From Kordiimonadales bacterium (GTDB taxonomy: Bacteria > Pseudomonadota > Alphaproteobacteria > Sphingomonadales > Kordiimonadaceae), in NCBI GenBank assembly GCA_002401685.1, contig NVTU01000001.1, positions 34,672-98,671 on the forward strand: a DNA stretch of 64,000 nucleotides, written 5' to 3'. This document shows, one piece after another, positions 19,165-29,643 of this stretch. A program made the translations under genes and the position numbers. Below the pieces are notes generated by a model. The model was not told the DNA's origin. It saw only the letters and a list, made by a program, of their open reading frames with translations, and did not search any database. Within the stretch, counting starts at the first letter, position 1; every line of letters starts with the position of its first letter.

Positions 19165-20565
19165 CTACCAATCTACTTGCGCACGCAAGCCGAATGTATT
19201 CACTTTGTTTGCGCCGTCTGCGCCGTTTTCAATCACGGCAAAGGCCTCACTGATACGAGAGTATGAATAGTTGGCGCTGAACCGCGTATAGCGGTTTACC
19301 CACAGGCTTGCGCCTAATATGAACGTATCTTGCTCACCGCCAAATACGCCTTCGTCTGTCAGGTCAATCCTGTCAAACTTCGCAGCAACCTGGACGGCAT
19401 TGGCGCTGTTCAGCTTGATCCGACCAAAAGTACCTTTCGCTGGACTGTAAGCACGCTTTTCGCCCGTGATGAAATAGCTAACCTCAATATATCCGCCTGA
19501 AAAGGTTGGGTCATTTTGGCCAACTGAAGGATTGCTTAAATCCGCTTTGGTAATAGCCCATTCAGCTTGGAAGGAAAGCGGTCCAAATATGGACGCAGCT
19601 TCCACACCGTAGAAGGTATCTTTGTCCGCGATAGTACCGGTATTGATAAATCGGTTCGCCAAGTGAGCATGCGGACGCTGACGGTACCGGATATCGCTCT
19701 GGTCGTCCCCCAAGTTACGGCTACGGAAAGACGCGCCGAAGTGCCATTGCGCGCTCCCAAATACGGGGCTATAGGTCGCGCGGGCAGCAAAAGTCAGCCC
19801 CTCATCTTCCGCGACCGTATCATTATCGCCCCTAAAAACACCGACGGTGACTGTATAGTTGTCGCCGCCAAGGGCAGCGCTGATACCAATTTGCCGTGCA
19901 AGCCCAAAGGCGTCGGTAAAAGAGGCGCGCTCCATAAAGGTCGTGTAACGCCCGCTTGTTTGTTCCTCGAGCGAGTTTGGCGTTTTAAACTGCCCAATGG
20001 TGATCTTCGCAGGACCTTGCCACTGCAGGTACGCGTCCGTTACCGCAACATCATTACCGGAAAAATCGGCTTCAAATTTATATTTAATATCGTTCCATGC
20101 CTTGCCTTCGATCCCTATTCGGGCGGCACGGAACTCGGTCGCTTTGATATTATCGTTATTATCGCTGTCATTGACGAAAGCCGTATCGACAATCACACGG
20201 CCCCTAAGGTTCATTTCAAAGTTACCGTCCGGGCTTGAGATACTTGGCGCTGGTTCCCATTTAACTTTTAAATCGCTAGAAGGCTTTGCTCGCCCGGTGG
20301 GCTTCGTTACCATCACAGGCGCCATCTGCTCTGCCCCAGCCCTTTCTGCCCCAGTCCTTTCTGCCGCAGCCTTTTCTATCGCTGCCTTTTCTATCGCTGC
20401 CTTTTTCTCACTCGCCGCGACCTTTTCCTGAAGAACGGTCAACTGCTTTTGCAGCTCTGCCATTTGCTTCTTCAAGTCACTCATGTCATCTGCCGCGACA
20501 GGCTGGGCCGCCAGCAATGTCGCGAGGGCAGTTGTCAAAAGTAAGCCGCGTTTAATCTGGTGCAT
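19165..20565 (-). CDS. OprO/OprP-type phosphate-selective porin
   Basis: Signal peptide, N-terminal coiled coil (LKKQMAELQKQLTVLQEKV), then FEMNLRGRVIVDTAFV...FKTPNSLEEQTSGRYTTFMERA and a C-terminal barrel ending in aromatic W. Confidence 0.88.
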   Translation of the reverse strand: MHQIKRGLLLTTALATLLAAQPVAADDMSDLKKQMAELQKQLTVLQEKVAASEKKAAIEKAAIEKAAAERTGAERAGAEQMAPVMVTKPTGRAKPSSDLKVKWEPAPSISSPDGNFEMNLRGRVIVDTAFVNDSDNNDNIKATEFRAARIGIEGKAWNDIKYKFEADFSGNDVAVTDAYLQWQGPAKITIGQFKTPNSLEEQTSGRYTTFMERASFTDAFGLARQIGISAALGGDNYTVTVGVFRGDNDTVAEDEGLTFAARATYSPVFGSAQWHFGASFRSRNLGDDQSDIRYRQRPHAHLANRFINTGTIADKDTFYGVEAASIFGPLSFQAEWAITKADLSNPSVGQNDPTFSGGYIEVSYFITGEKRAYSPAKGTFGRIKLNSANAVQVAAKFDRIDLTDEGVFGGEQDTFILGASLWVNRYTRFSANYSYSRISEAFAVIENGADGANKVNTFGLRAQVDW

Positions 20566-20706
20566 TCTATGCTCCTAAAAAGGTCTATTCGCATGCGGTA
20601 TCACCGCAATTTTAGTACCTGACCGGCGACCCTATTAAGTGCTTGGTGCCCACCGTTCATGCTGCGCAACTTACGGGATGAAGTCTTACAGCTCAATGCT
20701 GGAATT

Positions 20707-20724
20707 ATGACGCGGCAGTGACAC
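20707..20724 (-). promoter_or_regulatory. Candidate Pho box in porin/phoR divergent region
   Basis: On the - strand: GTGTCACTGCCGCGTCAT, two GTCA-type half-sites 11 bp apart. Confidence 0.4.
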
Positions 20725-20774
20725 TTTCCCAGCAACCAGTTGCACAAAAGGCCACGATTGGAGATAAGAGCTGC

Positions 20775-21830
20775 ATGACACACAAAAACACACACGAACC
20801 TATATTGGCACCGGCACCGTCCGCCCATAACTCGGTATCAATCGAAAACCTGCCGTTACCAGCACTGTTGGTTTCAAACGCGGGGCACGTTCTTGCGGCC
20901 AATAGAAGCGCCGCCGCTGTTTTCGGCGAAAGCCAGGCCGGCTGTCACGTGGCAACTGTGGTTAAAGACAAGAAATTCCTGAAACTAGTATCACACGCTA
21001 CAGAAACCAACGCGACCGCACAGTGTGAGATCGTCACCAGTGGACACGCAAAACGGCGTTTTCAAGCCAGCATCAATCCGTTCCATGAAGAAAAACGGGA
21101 TGGGCTTTTCATCGCCTTTTACGAAACGACGGCCGCTTACGAGGCTGAAAAAATGAGGTCATCCTTTGTCGCGGATGTCAGCCACGAACTGCGCTCCCCG
21201 TTGACAACGATGATTGCCACTATTGAAACACTGAAAGGCAGCGCAGGCAGCAAACCGGATGTACGAGCCCGCTTTGTGGAGCTACTTGCTTTGGAAACCA
21301 ACCGGATGCACCGCATTGTGGACGATCTTCTCAGCCTATCAGCCACGGAGGCCAACGAGCATATTGCGCCCGAGGATACCGTTCAAATCGGCCCAATCGT
21401 TGCTAACATTGCCGAAGTATTAGCAATGAAGGCTGCAAGCAAAGACATGACCATTCAGTTGCAAATTCAGCCAGACATGCCCGACATTTTGGGCGATAGT
21501 GACGAGCTGTACCAAGCGCTTTATAACCTTGCGGATAATGCCATAAAATACGGGAGTTCAGGCTCCGACGTCATATTAACCGCTGCATTCGAAGATGGTT
21601 TTGTGCAATTTCAAACGCACAATTGGGGAAGTCCGATCAAGGAAAAACACCTACCTCGATTAACCGAGCGCTTTTACCGCGCTGATAAAAGCAGATCCCG
21701 AGATCTCGGCGGCACAGGCCTTGGCCTGGCAATTGTAAAACACATCGTCAACCGCCATTTGGGCTCGCTAGAAATCACCAGCAGCCAGGAAGAGGGCACG
21801 GTTTTCTCTCTAAAGTTTCCTCAAAGATAA
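20775..21830 (+). CDS. phoR: PhoR-type sensor histidine kinase
   Basis: PAS region, DVSHELRSPLTTM H-box, DNAIKYG N-box, GGTGLGLAIVKHIVNRHLG G2 box. ATG 20775 or GTG 20718. Confidence 0.85.
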   Translation: MTHKNTHEPILAPAPSAHNSVSIENLPLPALLVSNAGHVLAANRSAAAVFGESQAGCHVATVVKDKKFLKLVSHATETNATAQCEIVTSGHAKRRFQASINPFHEEKRDGLFIAFYETTAAYEAEKMRSSFVADVSHELRSPLTTMIATIETLKGSAGSKPDVRARFVELLALETNRMHRIVDDLLSLSATEANEHIAPEDTVQIGPIVANIAEVLAMKAASKDMTIQLQIQPDMPDILGDSDELYQALYNLADNAIKYGSSGSDVILTAAFEDGFVQFQTHNWGSPIKEKHLPRLTERFYRADKSRSRDLGGTGLGLAIVKHIVNRHLGSLEITSSQEEGTVFSLKFPQR

Positions 21831-22017
21831 ATAGCTTTCCATCACTGATACAATGACTTAGAGACAATAGTACCAAAAAAATACTTTATTCAACAAAGTG
21901 TCACGCTACCATCCACAACTGTGATACAGTTCGAATTTGCGGGGCATAGGACTGAGATAGATTTTATAAACTAGCTGATAGTATAACGCGCCCCGCATTC
22001 AAACGGCTTGGGAGCCT

Positions 22018-22497
22018 ATGACTGCAATATTGATAGAAAATCCCACTGATTCCGAGGTGAGCTGCCCTCGCTTATTGCGGTTCCTTGAGACTTGGCAATC
22101 TATCAAAGCTACCGAAGGCCTACCAAAGCGTCGACATTTCACTTTTCGACTGCTCAAAGACTATCTTCCCGATCTTGCAATAATGGATGTCAAAAACGAA
22201 ACCGGGCGTTTTCTGGTTTCATTGGTAGGCACCCGCTATACCGAGATGGTCGGGCAGGAAATGACCGGCCTCCATATTGACGAAATGCAACACACCGAAG
22301 AAATGATGAAACGATGTCAAAGACTCGTCGAAACTGGCCTGCCTTATTTTGCCACAAGAAACCCATTAAACTGGGCTGGCAAGGACTACAAATCCTATAG
22401 CATCCTCGGCGTACCGCTGTACGGCGAGGATGAAACTGTTAGCAAAATTCTATTTTGTGTCTCCTTTGAGAGCATGCAGTACGCGGCGTCAGATTAG
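22018..22497 (+). CDS. PAS_5-family protein
   Basis: LPDLAIMDVKNETGRFLVSLVGTRYTEMVGQEMTG typical of the PAS_5 family. Confidence 0.75.
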   Translation: MTAILIENPTDSEVSCPRLLRFLETWQSIKATEGLPKRRHFTFRLLKDYLPDLAIMDVKNETGRFLVSLVGTRYTEMVGQEMTGLHIDEMQHTEEMMKRCQRLVETGLPYFATRNPLNWAGKDYKSYSILGVPLYGEDETVSKILFCVSFESMQYAASD

Positions 22498-22645
22498 CTG
22501 TAGCCAACGAAAGCTAATTTGGATAGATGTCCGTAGAGATCAAACAAAATCGATAGACGAAATGGCCCGGAAATTTACCAAAAGCCCGAGCCCATAAGAC
22601 ATCTGTTGCACAGATTTATGAACTTTCCTGAATGTTTGTCATCTG

Positions 22646-22869
22646 TTGAAAGCGGCAGTGGCCTCCCTGCCCGCTGACCAATTGGAAGCGCGATGCAGAC
22701 ATGTGGCAAAAACGACAACGCCCTATTTAGCAGTCGATAATTCGCAGGAATGGATAGGCCGGGGCTATAAATATTATTCCACGGTTGCCCTGCCGCTTTG
22801 GGCGAAGCGGGCGATATCAATAAAATCTTCGTCTGCCTTTCCTTCCGTGATGAGTATAGCGACCACTGA
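22646..22869 (+). pseudogene. Truncated and frameshifted PAS_5 paralog
   Basis: QLEARCRHVAKTTTPYLAVDNSQEWIGRGYKYYSTVALPLW then, in the next frame, GEAGDINKIFVCLSFRDEYSDH*. Parallels RCQRLVETGLPYFATRNPLNWAGKDYKSYSILGVPLYGEDETVSKILFCVSFE of 22018-22497. Confidence 0.7.
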
Positions 22870-22896
22870 GGGCACAGAATGCCAAACCAACCTTAC

Positions 22897-22914
22897 TTGT
22901 CACAGCGCTGTCAC
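22897..22914 (+). promoter_or_regulatory. Pho box upstream of phoB
   Basis: TTGTCACAGCGCTGTCAC: two TGTCAC half-sites 11 bp apart, matching the CTGTCAY-N4-CTGTCAY layout. Confidence 0.6.
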
Positions 22915-23090
22915 ATTTCTGTAAAGAAACAGCCTTGGACCCATTATAAAATGCCAGTTAATTGCTAAAACCCTACCAGAGGCAAGCAGCATCAGGCCGG
23001 GCAACATAAAATGATTGGCAAACAAGTGGCCTTTCATTTCAACCAGCTTTATATTCAGGGCATCCATGCCCACCATAACGGATAAATTTA

Positions 23091-23780
23091 ATGGCTTTAG
23101 GTATACCCTATATTTTGATCGCTGAAGACGAACGCGGCCAAGCTGAGGTTCTGAAATATAACCTCGAGGAAGATGGTTTTCGTGTGGGTGTGGCTCCGGA
23201 CGGAAGGCAGGCACTGGATATGATTGCCGAGGCCTTGCCCGATCTCCTAATCCTTGACTGGATGCTGCCTGAAATGTCGGGCATCAATATAATGAAAAAC
23301 CTACGCGCGGGTACAGACACCAAACTATTACCCGTCATTATGCTAACTGCCCGCGGTGAAGAAGATGACAGGGTGCGCGGTTTTGAAGTCGGCGTAGACG
23401 ACTATGTCGTAAAACCTTATCTACCGTCAGAATTGATCGCGCGTGTTCACGCTGTGCTGCGCCGCGCGCGGCCCGAGCTTGCCGAAGAAAAACTAGAATA
23501 CGGCGGCATTATGCTGGACCTGACGCGAATGCGTGTTAGCCGAGATGGTGATGCAATTGAGCTGGCCTCCACTGAATTCCGCCTGCTACGTGCCCTTCTC
23601 AGTCGCCCTGGTCGTGTCTTCAGCCGCAACCGCTTGATTGACCTTGCATGGAGCACAACTACGTTCCTTGAGGACCGTACAGTCGATGTCGCGATCAAAC
23701 GTTTGCGCCAAGCGTTAAACGAAGGCGGCAAAGCAGACATGATCCGCACCGTTCGCAGCGAAGGCTACTCAATCGAGTAA
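23091..23780 (+). CDS. phoB: PhoB-type OmpR-family response regulator
   Basis: REC domain (LLILDWMLPEMSGINIM, MLTARGEE, VVKPY) plus winged helix (RTVDVAIKRLRQAL...IRTVRSEGYSIE). Confidence 0.88.
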   Translation: MALGIPYILIAEDERGQAEVLKYNLEEDGFRVGVAPDGRQALDMIAEALPDLLILDWMLPEMSGINIMKNLRAGTDTKLLPVIMLTARGEEDDRVRGFEVGVDDYVVKPYLPSELIARVHAVLRRARPELAEEKLEYGGIMLDLTRMRVSRDGDAIELASTEFRLLRALLSRPGRVFSRNRLIDLAWSTTTFLEDRTVDVAIKRLRQALNEGGKADMIRTVRSEGYSIE

Positions 23781-23880
23781 CAGCGTCCTCTGGTCGCTTG
23801 TTTTCCGCTGTGTCATTCCCCTTCCTTGTCTTTTCGTCGTCCCCATACTAGCGTGACCGATGGGGAACAGGGGAACTAAC

Positions 23881-24255
23881 ATGAATTTACTAGCGACCAT
23901 TGCCACGGGCTTTGTGGCCCTGAGCCATTTTGGCTTTATGGCGCTTGAGATGTTTTTCTGGAACCATCCAACTGGCCAGAAAATATTTAACATCACGCCA
24001 GAGTTCGCAGCCGCTTCCGAATCTCTCGCCGCAAACCAAGGGCTTTATAACGGTTTCCTTGCTGCGGGCCTGGTATGGGGCATGCTTAGCAAGAAGAGCG
24101 ACGTGGTTAAGTTTTTCCTGATATGCGTTATCATTGCAGGGTTTTTTGGAGGCTTTACTGTAAGTTTAAGCATTATCAAAACCCAAGCACTGCCTGCCCT
24201 TATTGCCTTGGCGCTGGTTTTCTGGGCAAACCGTAAGGCACGCCCAACCCCATAA
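23881..24255 (+). CDS. DUF1304 family membrane protein
   Basis: MEMFFW motif (ALEMFFWNHPTGQKIF), NQGLYNGFLAAGL, TM segments. Confidence 0.8.
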   Translation: MNLLATIATGFVALSHFGFMALEMFFWNHPTGQKIFNITPEFAAASESLAANQGLYNGFLAAGLVWGMLSKKSDVVKFFLICVIIAGFFGGFTVSLSIIKTQALPALIALALVFWANRKARPTP

Positions 24256-24326
24256 TCGTAGCATAGGCTATTTTAACGCGGCGGCGCAAAACCTACACAT
24301 ACGCGGAAGATTGTTTGCGGGGTTTC

Positions 24327-27300
24327 TTAGCTGGCGATTTGGTGCTTCTCTTCCTCTTCGACATAGACGTTCACTGCCGCCTCAACTTGATCGCAAAGAC
24401 CCGTAAACCGTGCTGCAAGTTCAGAGCCTTTGCTGAAGTCCTTGTCAGCTGCCAGAATTTCCAGTTCGCGCGCCAACTCCGCCAATAAGTGCGCGCCGAT
24501 CTGGACGGCGCAGCCTTTAAAGGCATGCGCGTGCTCCAGCAGCGCATCAGCATCCTCTGCTTTAATCGCGGCAACCACCTGGACTTTGGTATCAGCGGAG
24601 AAACCGTTGTAGGTATTGAGGAGTACCGTAAAATCGTCCCCGGCCGTCACGCGCAGCGCATCAATTGCATCGGGATCCAACATCATTTCAGGCGCGTCAA
24701 GCGGGGAGGCGATCGTTATAAATGTATCCGGCAGCCATTCGGTCAGCGCATGTTCCAAATCGGTTATCAAAATCGGCTTCGACACATAGTCGTTCATCCC
24801 GGCCTCTAGGCATTTCTCTTTAAAACCGGTCATTGCGTTTGCTGTCAGCGCAACGATCGGCTGACCGCGAGAGTTGGTGCCAGCTTCCAGACCCCTGATT
24901 GCGTTGGTCGCCTCAAAGCCATCCATTTCCGGCATTTGGCAGTCCATAAAAATAAGGTCGTAACAATATTTACCAGCCATCTTGAGAGCTTCTAAACCGT
25001 TACCTGCAGGCGTAACAGTACAGCCAAGTTTCTCCAGCATATGGGTTGCCACCATCTGGTTTACGGCGTTGTCTTCAGCAAGCAATATTTGTGCGCCTCG
25101 AAACTGTTTGATTTCCTTCGTCTTTGATTGCCGCTCACTGATCGCATGCCGCGTTAACAGCGGAATAGACTTATTGGCAGCTTTTGCGCTAAAAATTGCG
25201 GCCATAACGGCCGTTATTTCGCCTGGGAAAATTGGTTTCGTCAAATAGGCAGAGACACCAAGGTCTTTCATTTGGGCCCCGTCCCCGGCCCTAGGCGCAG
25301 ATGTCATGATAACCACAACAAGGTCTGCTATGGTTTCAGTTCTGCGAATTTCTGCAACCAGCATGTCGCCGCTCAGCTCTGGCATACATAGATCGGTCAA
25401 TAGCATATCATAGGGCTTGCCTTCACTGGCCGCGAGGCGCGCCATATTCAGTGCTTGCAGCGGCGACTGGGTGTATGCCATTTGCATTTTGTGGCCGCGC
25501 AATTGCTCGCCTACGATCAAATGCGCAACTTCGCAGTCGTCTACCACCAGTATTTTCTTGTCGTGCAGCAGCGCCAAATCATATTTTTTCTGAGCGACAA
25601 TAAGCTCCTCTGACCGGCCTAGCACCAGAGTATACCAAAAAGTCGAGCCTTCGCCGACAGCACTCTTTAACCCGACCTCACCGCCCATCTGCGTTACCAG
25701 TTTCTCTGTAATAGAGAGGCCAAGACCGGTACCTCCGTATTTCCGCGTGGTACTGGTATCAGCCTGATCAAAGGCTTTGAAGATCATCGCCTGTTTATCC
25801 TTAGGGATGCCAACACCCGTATCCTGGACCTCAAACAGCAACGCCCTCATATCGCCCGATCCACCTTCTTCAGATACGGTTAGCAACACGTACCCTTTAT
25901 CAGTAAATTTTACTGCATTGCTGATCAGGTTTAGAAGTATCTGCCGCACACGCCCCGGGTCGCCAATAGTAAGATGGGTATTTGGCGCGCGAAAACGCAG
26001 GAGCAATTCGATATTTTTCTCAGCGCATTTCACGCTCATCAGCTCGGCAACATCTTCGATCAGATGCTGAAGGTTGAAAGGGATGGCCTCGAACTCAAGT
26101 TTGTCAGCCTCAATTTTTGACAGATCAAGAATATCATTCACCAGAGATAGCAGCGCGTGGGCCGATTTCATCGTCGTGTCTGCAAAGGTACGTTGTTTGC
26201 TGGAAAGCGCAGTGTCCAATAGTAAGCCAGTAGCGCCAATAATACCGTTCATCGGCGTTCTAATCTCATGGCTCATATTGGCAAGGAAATCGGATTTAGT
26301 GCGGCTTGACCGCTCTGCATCAGCTTTGGACGCCAACACCTTTTCTTCCCATAGCAGTCGCTCGTCCGCCATGTCATTGAACGCCGACATCAGCAGGCCA
26401 ATTTCGTCCTTGCGGCCTAGATCCTCTATTCGGGCCCAGCGGTTCCCTGCCGCCATGCTTTCAACTGCCTTTTTGGTGGCAAGCAGTGGGTCGACTATAG
26501 TTCTTCCGATAGTCCAAGCGAGAAATAGCCCTAAAAGCAGCGACGCTGCAACAACGCCAATCAGAAACGAATATGCATTTGCCCTAGTTTCGTCGCGTCC
26601 CGCAATCTCAGCTGTGATCTGGCTCTCGAAGATGGCCTCTAAGGACCCAAGGTTACGTCGCATTTCATCGATATAAGTTTTACCTTTGGATTGCGCGATT
26701 TGAGCCGCAAGGTCCGTCATATTTGCAGCTGTGCCTATTTCTCTGCGCAGTAAAATCCGAGGTGTACTAACGCCTATCTGCCAGGCACGGATCGCCTGTT
26801 TTGCTTCCCTGAGAAGCGCTACCTGAGCCGGATTATCAGCAACATCCGCGGCAAGAACATCAATGGTCTCTCTAAACCGCATGATACCAGCGTTAAAGGG
26901 TTCTAAAAACGTTTCGTCGCCAGCAAGCAAATAACCCCGCATACCAGTTTCCATATCAATGGCACTATTGAGGACTGTGTTCGCAGCCACAATCACATCA
27001 TAGGTATGGGAAACCCATTCTCGATCTTCTGCCATCGATGCTAGATTGAGAAGTACGGCGGCTTCTGCGCCCCTTGCATTATCCCTGTGGACTTCCATCA
27101 ATTCAGTTTCGACTATCTTGAATTCCGTCAACTCCGCACGGAAAGCATCAAGCGCACTTTTGCCACCCTTTTGCTTCACGAAACTGGAAATTTCGTAAAT
27201 TGACGCCAGTGACTGTCCACTGTTGGCACTGTTGGCCTCTCGGCGCAAGGTAAGCCCAGTTTGAACCGCCGTTGCATTCCAAGTATCTATGATCTGTTTT

Positions 27301-28118
27301 AGCCGACCCACGCGGCTTACTTGTGCAGAGTTATCCCGCACCTGCCGCTGCAGCGTTTTGATATTCTTATTGAAATTCGCTACACCCACTGTGTAAGGCT
27401 CCAGAAACTCGTCATCGCCGGTTAGCAAAAAACCACGCATGCCGGTTTCCATATCCACGGCGTTGGATAACAGTTCATCACTTGCTGCGAGCACTTCATG
27501 TGTATGGTTCACCCAGCCGAGCGTTTCCCAAACCGTGGCAACGTCCTGATCAACATTTTCTTTGGTCGCAATTAATCTCGTCCGCCTTGAATTTAGGAGC
27601 GTTTCCTCGCGGTCAATAAACCTCGCTATTTTCTGTCGAAAAATACCAAACAGAGTTTTGCCGTACCCCTCTTGCACTAGCTTTTCAATTTCGTTCATCG
27701 TTCGCGCACTGGCGATCGCTCGGCGAAGTTCGATGTTAGGAGCGGCGACTTCCTGCTGCCATTCCCGAAGCAATTCATTTAGCTTTTCGAGATGTACAAG
27801 CTGTTCGGGCAGATCAGCCGCAGCAATTTGCATTGCAAGCAAGGACGCCAGCGTTTCCTCTACCCCGCTGAGATAAGGCTCCAGGAAAGTTTCTTCACCA
27901 GCAAGAAGAAAACCGCGCATGCCAGTTTCCATATCCAACACCGATGTCTCAAGGTCCTTCAAACCTACCAGCTTGGTTTCAGCTTCCACCACTTTGTTAT
28001 TAGCGGTTTTCACCGTTTCAAAGCTCTGGACTATGGAAATTCCAAGGCCAAGCGTGAGCAATATCGGCGCGAAGAAACCAACGTATACCTTCGTTTTGGT
28101 CGAAATATCCTGAAACAT
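24327..28118 (-). CDS. Hybrid sensor histidine kinase: 3x CHASE3, HAMP, HisKA, HATPase, 2x REC, Hpt
   Basis: Three DMETGMRGF/YLL segments; NMSHEIRTPMNGIIG; GTGLGLSI; LLTDLCMPELS and LIFMDCQMPEMDG; HAFKGCAVQIGA. ATG 28118 (MFQDIST) preferred over 28184. Confidence 0.9.
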   Translation of the reverse strand: MFQDISTKTKVYVGFFAPILLTLGLGISIVQSFETVKTANNKVVEAETKLVGLKDLETSVLDMETGMRGFLLAGEETFLEPYLSGVEETLASLLAMQIAAADLPEQLVHLEKLNELLREWQQEVAAPNIELRRAIASARTMNEIEKLVQEGYGKTLFGIFRQKIARFIDREETLLNSRRTRLIATKENVDQDVATVWETLGWVNHTHEVLAASDELLSNAVDMETGMRGFLLTGDDEFLEPYTVGVANFNKNIKTLQRQVRDNSAQVSRVGRLKQIIDTWNATAVQTGLTLRREANSANSGQSLASIYEISSFVKQKGGKSALDAFRAELTEFKIVETELMEVHRDNARGAEAAVLLNLASMAEDREWVSHTYDVIVAANTVLNSAIDMETGMRGYLLAGDETFLEPFNAGIMRFRETIDVLAADVADNPAQVALLREAKQAIRAWQIGVSTPRILLRREIGTAANMTDLAAQIAQSKGKTYIDEMRRNLGSLEAIFESQITAEIAGRDETRANAYSFLIGVVAASLLLGLFLAWTIGRTIVDPLLATKKAVESMAAGNRWARIEDLGRKDEIGLLMSAFNDMADERLLWEEKVLASKADAERSSRTKSDFLANMSHEIRTPMNGIIGATGLLLDTALSSKQRTFADTTMKSAHALLSLVNDILDLSKIEADKLEFEAIPFNLQHLIEDVAELMSVKCAEKNIELLLRFRAPNTHLTIGDPGRVRQILLNLISNAVKFTDKGYVLLTVSEEGGSGDMRALLFEVQDTGVGIPKDKQAMIFKAFDQADTSTTRKYGGTGLGLSITEKLVTQMGGEVGLKSAVGEGSTFWYTLVLGRSEELIVAQKKYDLALLHDKKILVVDDCEVAHLIVGEQLRGHKMQMAYTQSPLQALNMARLAASEGKPYDMLLTDLCMPELSGDMLVAEIRRTETIADLVVVIMTSAPRAGDGAQMKDLGVSAYLTKPIFPGEITAVMAAIFSAKAANKSIPLLTRHAISERQSKTKEIKQFRGAQILLAEDNAVNQMVATHMLEKLGCTVTPAGNGLEALKMAGKYCYDLIFMDCQMPEMDGFEATNAIRGLEAGTNSRGQPIVALTANAMTGFKEKCLEAGMNDYVSKPILITDLEHALTEWLPDTFITIASPLDAPEMMLDPDAIDALRVTAGDDFTVLLNTYNGFSADTKVQVVAAIKAEDADALLEHAHAFKGCAVQIGAHLLAELARELEILAADKDFSKGSELAARFTGLCDQVEAAVNVYVEEEEKHQIAS

Positions 28119-28295
28119 GCCTCTGCAAGCCTTCCAATACCCCCGACACCCGCGCGAACAATTACCGCGCATGACAAGGCTCATGAAAGCACGAGAGCGT
28201 TAAAATCACTTTAACAAGTCAAGGAGCAATCTGCAGAAGAACTAGGCTCACCATAGCTTAGCGCCACTATTTCACGTAGTTTTCGACAAGCTAGG

Positions 28296-29633
28296 CTAGA
28301 AGCTGACTTCAATGCCGAGGGTAACCCTGTCGCGGTCCCGGAACTGTCCGAAAAGCCCGTAGCTGCTACCGTAGAAAAAATCAGCACCTGCCTTCAGGCG
28401 CACGTTGCTGCTCCACTGGTAGGACATCGCTAACTGTAGCAAGCCATCATTGTCCGCGACACTTTGAATAACCAACGCTTCCGCCGAAAGCGTTTCATTC
28501 ATGAAATTCCGGCGGATCAGAAACGTGAGGCTAGTATCCGTTTTCGCACGCACGATGCCGGGTTGAAAGTTCGAGATGCGGGATTGAAACACCTGGGCGC
28601 TCAAAAACCAATCGGTAAACCCCGAATAATCCAGACCTACCACATAGGAGAACTCGTTGGCGCGAACAACGCCGTCGGCGTCTGCCTGATCAGATGTTCG
28701 GAAAAACCGATTGGTCGAATAGCCAATTTCAGCACGCAAAGCGAAATCACCAAAAACAGTGGCCGCCGTGCCGCCAACAAGATGACTGCGCTCATAATTT
28801 TGCGTAATTGTAATACCAGCGTCTGAGACCGAACGCCGCACGACAGGCCTGTCGACGTAATGGTAAGCATAATTCAGCGACACATCCCAGCCGCCTAGAA
28901 AGGCTGATAATTTCACACCCACGTCAGAGTCTGTGAAGGCATTTGAAGGCTTATCAAGCGGCCTAAAATTAACTGGCACACCAATAGGCGCCTGCGGAAC
29001 AACAAGCGGGGATGTAAAAGCAAAAGCAGCGCCTTGTTCTGGGATATCATCGTAGGTGGTATCGGGTATCCAGATCAGCTGCAGCAGTGCTTCACCGACT
29101 GGGATTTCAGCGTTGACGGCCCATAAGGCAATCCGGCTATCTTCGAACTCGGGCAGGATAAACTCCCTGAAGGACTGCGGGTTCAATATGTCGAGCACCT
29201 TAAGCCCGTCCGCCTGCCCCCATACGATCTGCTGCTTGCCAATACGCAGGAACGTATTACCAATATCTGTATCGATATAGGCTTCAAGGATTTCGGCCTC
29301 AAGATGGTCCCCCGCAAACACACGGCCACTAAATGCCGCTCGGTTGATACCTGGCGGCCGCCCGGGCTCCAGCCTGCCCTGGCTATCCCCGCGGATACGG
29401 CCAATCAGCGTAAAGCGGCTACTGGAGCCAAAATCAAAGCCGAGCTCTGGCTTGAAGATGAACTCGTTTTTCTGCAAGTCACCCTGCTTGAATCCCAGCG
29501 CCGTCTGCGTCTCCAATATAGCAGAAAGCTCAAGCGTATCTGAGGCCCTGGCGTGGGTAGGGATGGCAGCGCCCGCAACTAATGCAGACGCTGCCAAAGA
29601 GTACCAATAAAGCGATTTGGAAAGGGACAACAT
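28296..29633 (-). CDS. DUF1302-like outer membrane beta-barrel protein
   Basis: Signal peptide, RIGKQQIVWGQADGLKVLDILNPQ motif, barrel strands, C-terminal F; adjacent to the RND gene. Confidence 0.75.
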   Translation of the reverse strand: MLSLSKSLYWYSLAASALVAGAAIPTHARASDTLELSAILETQTALGFKQGDLQKNEFIFKPELGFDFGSSSRFTLIGRIRGDSQGRLEPGRPPGINRAAFSGRVFAGDHLEAEILEAYIDTDIGNTFLRIGKQQIVWGQADGLKVLDILNPQSFREFILPEFEDSRIALWAVNAEIPVGEALLQLIWIPDTTYDDIPEQGAAFAFTSPLVVPQAPIGVPVNFRPLDKPSNAFTDSDVGVKLSAFLGGWDVSLNYAYHYVDRPVVRRSVSDAGITITQNYERSHLVGGTAATVFGDFALRAEIGYSTNRFFRTSDQADADGVVRANEFSYVVGLDYSGFTDWFLSAQVFQSRISNFQPGIVRAKTDTSLTFLIRRNFMNETLSAEALVIQSVADNDGLLQLAMSYQWSSNVRLKAGADFFYGSSYGLFGQFRDRDRVTLGIEVSF

Positions 29634-29643
29634 ATCGGTACTC

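Noticed and set aside
19567-20238. 223-aa + strand ORF
   Set aside because: Antisense within the porin gene, which has convincing barrel motifs.
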